DNA of 26,629 bases, taken from assembly GCA_030529125.1 (NCBI GenBank), contig JAUMXP010000003.1, forward strand, positions 1 through 26,629, given 5' to 3'. The position numbers and the translations under genes were made by a program. Below, piece after piece: positions 21,945-26,629 of this stretch (positions are counted from its first letter, which is position 1; each line of letters begins with the position of its first letter). The stretch comes from Eubacteriales bacterium. GTDB taxonomy: Bacteria; Bacillota; Clostridia; Oscillospirales; Acutalibacteraceae. The notes under the pieces were generated by a model. It did not search any database and was not told the origin of the DNA. It saw only the letters and a program-made list of their open reading frames with translations.

Positions 21945-24920
21945 GTGAAAATCCAAAGCAAAGTTTTGTCATCGGTGCTTATATTAAGTATTATAGTGTC
22001 GATGCTGAATGCTCTTCCGGTAGGAGCAACTGTGTTCGAAAAAACACAGTCATCATTTGAAAGAGTAGAAACCAAGGACGGTATCCGCTACGTTGGTGCT
22101 ACAGGTAATGCTGAAATCAGTGAAGAAGTGCCAGAAAATACAGTAATCATCAATTCTGTAAGCGATTATAATAATCTGGCACAGAACAGTGATGCTAGTA
22201 AAAAGACTGTCGCAACGACTGGTGCAGGCTCGCTGCCGTCGGCGGTTGATAACAGTGCGTCGAGATTTTTCCCTGCTATAGGAGATCAGGGTGGAGTTGG
22301 CTCTTGTCAGTTCTGGGCTCAGGTTTACTACCAGTTTACATACACGATGAACAAAGAGATGGGAGTTACAACAACCAAAGAGAACACTTTCTCTCCACAA
22401 TGGGCGTACAATATTGTTGCCAGCACAGACGAGGTGACTGGTACATATTATGGTCTATACACAATGATGAGAGTACAGGGTAATGTTTTCCAGAGTCAGG
22501 TGCCTTACACTGAAGATTTACGATCATTCCATCCAACTGAAGAAATATGGAAAACTTCTATCAAATACAGACTCAAGGATTATCAGAAAATTGCAAGTGT
22601 CGGTGAAAAAGATTCTGTAATTACTTCAGCTGACGACGAGGATCTTGCTGTTATAAAAACTGCGCTTGCAAATGGTGATGTGCTTGCTTTTTCAAGCTAT
22701 ATCTATAGCTGGGATATCACTAAATTAAAACAGAATAGCGCCGCTCCTGAAAACAAAAAATATGAAAATCAGGAGTTTTTGCGTGAAGTCGATGGCTCTG
22801 AAGGTAGCCATAGACTGTCGCTTGTCGGATATAATGACGATATCTGGTGCGATGTAAACGATAACAACATTGTAGACGATGGTGAAATGGGCGCGTTCAA
22901 AATCGCAAACTCGTGGAGCGACAAATGGGGAAATAATGGCTATATGTGGGTTTCTTACGATGCTTTAAATGAAGTTTCGTGTGTGCAGGGCGTAACACCT
23001 GAAGCAAAAAGACTGCCTGTTTTTGGTGAGATGAGCCGAATCGATGTTATGCAGTATGGTGAGGATTCACAACTTTACTTAAAATACACCCTTAACACAG
23101 CTGACAGAACACAAGTAAAGCTCACAATAAATGCTGAAAAAGACGGCACACCATACTCAAGACAGGTTTACTCAAATATCTTCCACGGGGATAAAATCGC
23201 TTATGATGGTTCATCTCAGGCGACAGACGCTACGATGGTCGGATTGCTCAGCAACGTTGTCGAGGGAATAAAGAGTGAGGATTTGAATGGCTACAGTTTG
23301 AGTGTTACTTTCGAAGATATGCAAAAAGATGGCAATGTTCTTACGGTAAAAGACGTTGTTTTTGTCGACGAAACCGCAGGAAAAGTTTACGAAGCTGAAA
23401 ACGCTTATCCACTTACTCTTGATGGAGAAGAAAAAACCATAAAATACACAGAATCAAAACTTAATCACGCTGTTGTTTATTACAGAGGCTACGATAACCC
23501 AAAAATAAGTTATAAAATTTCAGACGGTGAGTTTTCGAGTGTGGATATGGTTTACACGGATGAGCGTCGCGGTTACCTGTACAAATATGTAATAGACCTT
23601 AAAGAAAACGATAGCGCTTGCATTTACTTTACAGGAGAAAACGGCGATACTGACGATAATTCAGGCGAATGTTATACAGTAAACAGAGGAAATAATTTCT
23701 TTGTGACAGAAGATTTGATAAAGCCTATTACCGGTGTGATTACTAAAGATTTGAATTCAGTTATAGACGTTGATGGCGGATGTAATTTTAATATATCAGT
23801 TAGTGGTGGTTACGCTCCATATCTGTATCGATACACGTTTACAAATCTCTCAACAAACGAGCAGTTCGTTGAAGAATTCAAAGAAAAACCAAATACAACG
23901 TACTACTTCAGAGAGGAAGCAGAATATGAGGTTGCAGTTGAAGTAAAGGATTTCTCGGATAATATAGTTGTCATTAAAGATATAGTCGAAGTAAAGAATA
24001 TGCCGTTTACCTTCAAAGAAATGTACACCGAAAAACCGGCATATCTTGTAGGCGATAATGTGGTTCTGAATGCGACTACACAGCACGAAAAAATCAAATA
24101 CACAGGCAGACCGAAAAACATATATGATATTGTTATCACGGATGAAGAGGGTAACGTGTGCCACAAGAGCACCGTTTATTGTAAGACATACAGCCTTATT
24201 AAGCGTTACAGCGATGTTGTTGAAAACTTTGCTGTACACAAAAGTGGCAGATACAAAGCGACAATTTCGTCTACGGATGGGAACAATGAGTCTGCACAGA
24301 TGAGTATTGAGTTTGATGTTTTCGACAAAACAATCGGCGACGCAAACTCTGATGGAAGCATCTCTGTAGTTGATGCTACATTGGTACAGAGAATGCTGGC
24401 TAGCATTATTTCTGTGGACGACATAAACAGAGAGCTTTCTGATAGCGATAAAAACGAGACACTCACTATTATTGATGCAACATATATTCAGCGTTATGTT
24501 GCACAATTAAACGACTGCGCGAGAGTTGGCGAAAAGGTGGAGTATATCCCACCTGTAGAGCCTACTCAGCCGACAGAACCTGAAACTGAGCCTACACAAC
24601 CACCAACCCAACCGCCTGTTACTGAAAACAAAGTAACATTCACAAATTCACACAAGTGGAGTGGAGATATATACTGTTATTATTGGAGTGATTCCAACAA
24701 AGCGATGACATCATGGCCAGGTGTTAAGATGACATTTGACAGTATAAATGAATATGGTGAGTCTATGTATACGTTTAACGTACCACAGGAAGCGACATAT
24801 ATCATCTTTACTAATGGTGCTGCACAGACAACGGATATAGCCTATCCGGGAGGTGTAGTCAGATATTATCCGATTTATGACACCGACGCTAAAGGTAATA
24901 AGTTGGTTAATACATGGTAA
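21945..24920 (+). CDS. Second secreted C1 cysteine peptidase with dockerin and CBM26-like module (divergent paralogue)
   Basis: This is a 991-residue paralogue of the divergent neighbour with the same domain order. The start is GTG 21945: AAGGAGG lies seven bases upstream, it begins a signal peptide (cleavage near residue 28), and the ATG one base before is out of frame. The C1 residues are Gln115, Cys121 in 'VGSCQFWA', His289 in 'EGSHRLSLVGYND' and Asn322 in 'IANSWSDKWG', where Ser replaces the usual Gly after Trp. The calcium-loop-like insert (DVNDNNIVDDGE) is kept. The dockerin has one canonical loop (DANSDGSISVVD) and one degenerate loop (DSDKNETLTIID). The linker repeats Pro, Thr, Glu and Gln, and the final module carries 'YYWSDSN', 'SWPG' and 'YIIFTNG'. 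It probably degrades or processes protein within a starch-bound extracellular complex. Confidence 0.9.
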   Translation: MKIQSKVLSSVLILSIIVSMLNALPVGATVFEKTQSSFERVETKDGIRYVGATGNAEISEEVPENTVIINSVSDYNNLAQNSDASKKTVATTGAGSLPSAVDNSASRFFPAIGDQGGVGSCQFWAQVYYQFTYTMNKEMGVTTTKENTFSPQWAYNIVASTDEVTGTYYGLYTMMRVQGNVFQSQVPYTEDLRSFHPTEEIWKTSIKYRLKDYQKIASVGEKDSVITSADDEDLAVIKTALANGDVLAFSSYIYSWDITKLKQNSAAPENKKYENQEFLREVDGSEGSHRLSLVGYNDDIWCDVNDNNIVDDGEMGAFKIANSWSDKWGNNGYMWVSYDALNEVSCVQGVTPEAKRLPVFGEMSRIDVMQYGEDSQLYLKYTLNTADRTQVKLTINAEKDGTPYSRQVYSNIFHGDKIAYDGSSQATDATMVGLLSNVVEGIKSEDLNGYSLSVTFEDMQKDGNVLTVKDVVFVDETAGKVYEAENAYPLTLDGEEKTIKYTESKLNHAVVYYRGYDNPKISYKISDGEFSSVDMVYTDERRGYLYKYVIDLKENDSACIYFTGENGDTDDNSGECYTVNRGNNFFVTEDLIKPITGVITKDLNSVIDVDGGCNFNISVSGGYAPYLYRYTFTNLSTNEQFVEEFKEKPNTTYYFREEAEYEVAVEVKDFSDNIVVIKDIVEVKNMPFTFKEMYTEKPAYLVGDNVVLNATTQHEKIKYTGRPKNIYDIVITDEEGNVCHKSTVYCKTYSLIKRYSDVVENFAVHKSGRYKATISSTDGNNESAQMSIEFDVFDKTIGDANSDGSISVVDATLVQRMLASIISVDDINRELSDSDKNETLTIIDATYIQRYVAQLNDCARVGEKVEYIPPVEPTQPTEPETEPTQPPTQPPVTENKVTFTNSHKWSGDIYCYYWSDSNKAMTSWPGVKMTFDSINEYGESMYTFNVPQEATYIIFTNGAAQTTDIAYPGGVVRYYPIYDTDAKGNKLVNTW

Positions 24921-24939
24921 ATTTAGTTTGAATAACAAG

Positions 24940-24980
24940 TACAAAAAGCCCGTACGATTCCGTACGGGCTTTCTTGTATA
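24940..24980. terminator. Bidirectional terminator between the peptidase and the subtilase
   Basis: AAAGCCCGTACG (24945-24956) pairs perfectly with CGTACGGGCTTT (24961-24972) around ATTC, with further TACAA/TTGTA pairing outside. It serves the convergent genes ending at 24920 and 25015. Confidence 0.9.
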
Positions 24981-25044
24981 AAACTAAACCAGCATTATGC
25001 CATAGTTTTTATATTTACTTTTCAAAAAGTACAGAAGAGCCGAT

Positions 25045-25171
25045 GGTGTCGTAACCGCTGGTATACGACTTGCCTGTTGATGAAATACATCTTACTGTGT
25101 ATGTGTAGGTTTTACCTGCCTGTGCACCTGTGTGGGTGTATGAGGTTGAGGTTGTGTCTTTGAGCTTTTTC
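25045..25171 (-). repeat. Fn3-coding repeat unit (last)
   Basis: This stretch closely matches 25567-25693, displaced by 522 bases (174 codons), and encodes the second half of the last Fn3 domain ('SWKKLKDTTSTSYTHTG' onward). The high nucleotide identity suggests recent duplication or gene conversion. Confidence 0.7.
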
Positions 25172-25566
25172 CAGCTTGTACCTGATTTCACAAAAACTCT
25201 GTATTTTGCGGCACCTGTCACCTTGTCCCACGTGATTTTCACGCCTTTTTCTGTGGACAAAGCGCTTTTAATAATCGGTGCTGCGATGAAAGTATTTTTC
25301 GATGAGGTTTTGTAGTAGCTCGAGAAATCTCCTGTGGTGTCGTATGCACGAACTCTGTAGGTGTAGCTAGTGCCCGACTTAGCCTCTTCGTGAATAAAGG
25401 TAGTAGTTGTTGATTCACCGAGCTTTTTAAAGCCGGAACCTGAATTTACATAGATGTTGTACTTGCTTGCACCTTTTGACTCTTTGTATGTAAGCTTTAC
25501 TCCGTCTGCTGTGTTTGAAATCTTGGTTACAGTAGGAGTAGAGAGGAACATAGCCTTTGTGCCTGA

Positions 25567-25693
25567 GGTGTCATAACCACTCTTGTATGACTTACCTGTT
25601 GATGAAATACACCTTACTGTGTAGGTATAGGTTTTTCCTGACTCAACACCAGTGTGGGTGAATGAGGTTGAAGTTGTGTCCTTGAGTTTTTTC
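25567..25693 (-). repeat. Fn3-coding repeat unit (first, truncated domain)
   Basis: This copy encodes only the second half of an Fn3 domain ('SWKKLKDTTSTSFTHTG' onward) and is joined directly to the subtilase sequence, marking the probable fusion point near 25693-25700. Confidence 0.7.
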
Positions 25694-26629
25694 CAACTAG
25701 CAGCAGAATCCACAATCAAAGCTTTAGCTACTTCTCTACTTAGGCCTAGTACGTCAATTAGATAGGACATTTTTCTTGCAATCCATGGTGCTGCAAAAGA
25801 TGTTCCGGCAACACTTCTTTCACCAGTATCACAGCAAACTTTTATTGGGTTACTTCTGTCTCCACCATAATAACTTACATCAGGCTTGTTGAAAAATGAT
25901 AAAACAGGACCTTTTCTCGAATACGACACAGGTTTATTATTATAATCAACAGAATTAACCACTAAAGAATTTATTGAATCTGCAGGGGAGCCAATATATT
26001 TTTCCTCGCCATCTACTGTGCGTTTATTGGTTCCAGCAATAATAAAGATTACATCGTTTTCGCTTTGGATTTTATCTAAGATTGCTGCTTCAGGAGAAAT
26101 AAAATTAGGGTGAATTTCTTTATCAGAACCCAAGGATAAATTCCATACTTTTATATCTCTATTTTCTTTTACAATTTCATCTATGGTACGTAGAATAGTA
26201 AACGAATTAAAATGTCCACTTGTTGCAACGCCAAAATGTCTTACTTTAAATCTTCCACAGCCATCGTCTAGTTCAGGGTTAATGGTAGGACCATCAACTA
26301 TAATTGATGATACTGATGTTCCATGAAAGTAATCTTTTTGATCAAGCTCAATTTCATCAGGGATTTTTTTCAAATTCCACCCAATCTTTAAAATATACAT
26401 CTTCCCGAAACATAGTATCAATTACACCAATGGTCGGTTCATTTGACGGGGAATGGATAGTAACTGAAGCAGTTGTTGAACCAAACAATTCCGCTTTTGA
26501 AAGCTTGGATATATCTGTAGTTGCCATTGCGATTAAGTATGATGCCTTGCTTTGAAGAACTCCTAATTGGTCTGGTGTAAGAAGTAATGTGGTCTCATCA
26601 TATATTCTGCTAGGCAGTACATTAATACC

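Larger units (their letters stand above)
25015..26629 (-). pseudogene. Subtilase (S8) joined to Fn3 repeats, frameshifted; 5' end outside window
   Basis: The gene enters from the right edge. Its first frame (26629 to a stop at 26357) contains 'PTIGVIDTMF', the catalytic Asp motif of subtilases. The second frame (to 25015) contains 'HGTSVSSI' (catalytic His), an 'AGTN' segment for the oxyanion Asn, and 'GTSFAAPWIARK' (catalytic Ser). The frames meet at an A7 tract (26370-26364); removing one A gives a continuous protein reading 'EFEKIPDEIELDQ'. The protease part resembles cytoplasmic S8 peptidases of the IetS type that pair with an AAA ATPase; this is from memory. After 'ALIVDSAAS' it runs without a linker into the second half of an Fn3 repeat, followed by two full Fn3 domains and no dockerin. 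As read, it cannot make an active protease in one frame. Confidence 0.75.

Noticed and set aside
23850..24506. Long minus-strand open frame inside the second cysteine peptidase
   Set aside because: It lies entirely within a gene with clear domains on the other strand and its product is a Cys/Asn-rich string with no family features.
26364..26370. Programmed -1 ribosomal frameshift at the A7 tract
   Set aside because: The downstream frame is reached by +1 (or loss of one A), not by -1 slippage, so a classical slippery heptamer cannot join the two halves.

Overview
The window reads as a low-to-mid GC Gram-positive anaerobe of the Ruminococcaceae, most likely an amylolytic Ruminococcus (R. bromii-like). 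This is an inference from four C-terminal dockerins, two of them followed by starch-binding-like modules, two CotH-type proteins, strong GGAGG ribosome sites, clean TTGnnn-17-TATAAT promoters, and a NifU-like/GGGtGRT gene pair typical of anaerobic Firmicutes. No rRNA, tRNA or CRISPR array was seen.

Region 1 (1-4440) is ordinary chromosome: the C-terminal end of a YfhO-type membrane protein, a helical acidic protein of unknown role, a CpXC-domain protein, and a two-gene minus-strand operon (amidohydrolase plus transglutaminase-like lipoprotein) whose genes overlap by one base. Region 2 (4454-9804) holds two tandem secreted CotH-kinase paralogues, both ending in dockerins. Region 3 (10083-11790) has a small anchored protein and a LytTR regulator/DUF3021 membrane protein pair with a structured leader.

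Region 4 (11862-18459) is the most informative. A NifU-like scaffold gene and a GGGtGRT gene form an operon. The 3' end of the GGGtGRT gene carries a compact integrated element of about 4.8 kb. A 25-bp perfect core repeat lies at 13586-13610 and 18392-18416. Beyond the right-hand core is a displaced second copy of the GGGtGRT 3' end, followed by a strong terminator that probably belonged to the operon. The element encodes a tyrosine integrase, an excisionase-like gene with an apparent frameshift, a five-TM protein with a beta-rich ectodomain, a zinc-ribbon protein, and an XRE repressor facing them across a three-operator divergent promoter region. It has no replication, conjugation or capsid genes, so it looks like a minimal integrative element with two cargo genes of unknown function.

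Region 5 (18596-24980) starts with the C-terminal remnant of an HNH endonuclease. It continues with two divergent paralogous papain-like (C1) cysteine peptidases, each built as signal peptide, C1 domain, beta modules, dockerin, Pro/Thr linker and CBM26-like starch-binding module. Region 6 (25015-26629) is a broken subtilase: its catalytic Asp and catalytic His/Ser lie in different frames split at an A7 tract, and the protease ends abruptly inside half an Fn3 repeat, as if fused by recombination.

Taken together, this is a dockerin-rich extracellular-enzyme locus (peptidases and putative secreted kinases that could dock on a starch-degrading cohesin scaffold), interrupted by a small site-specific element.
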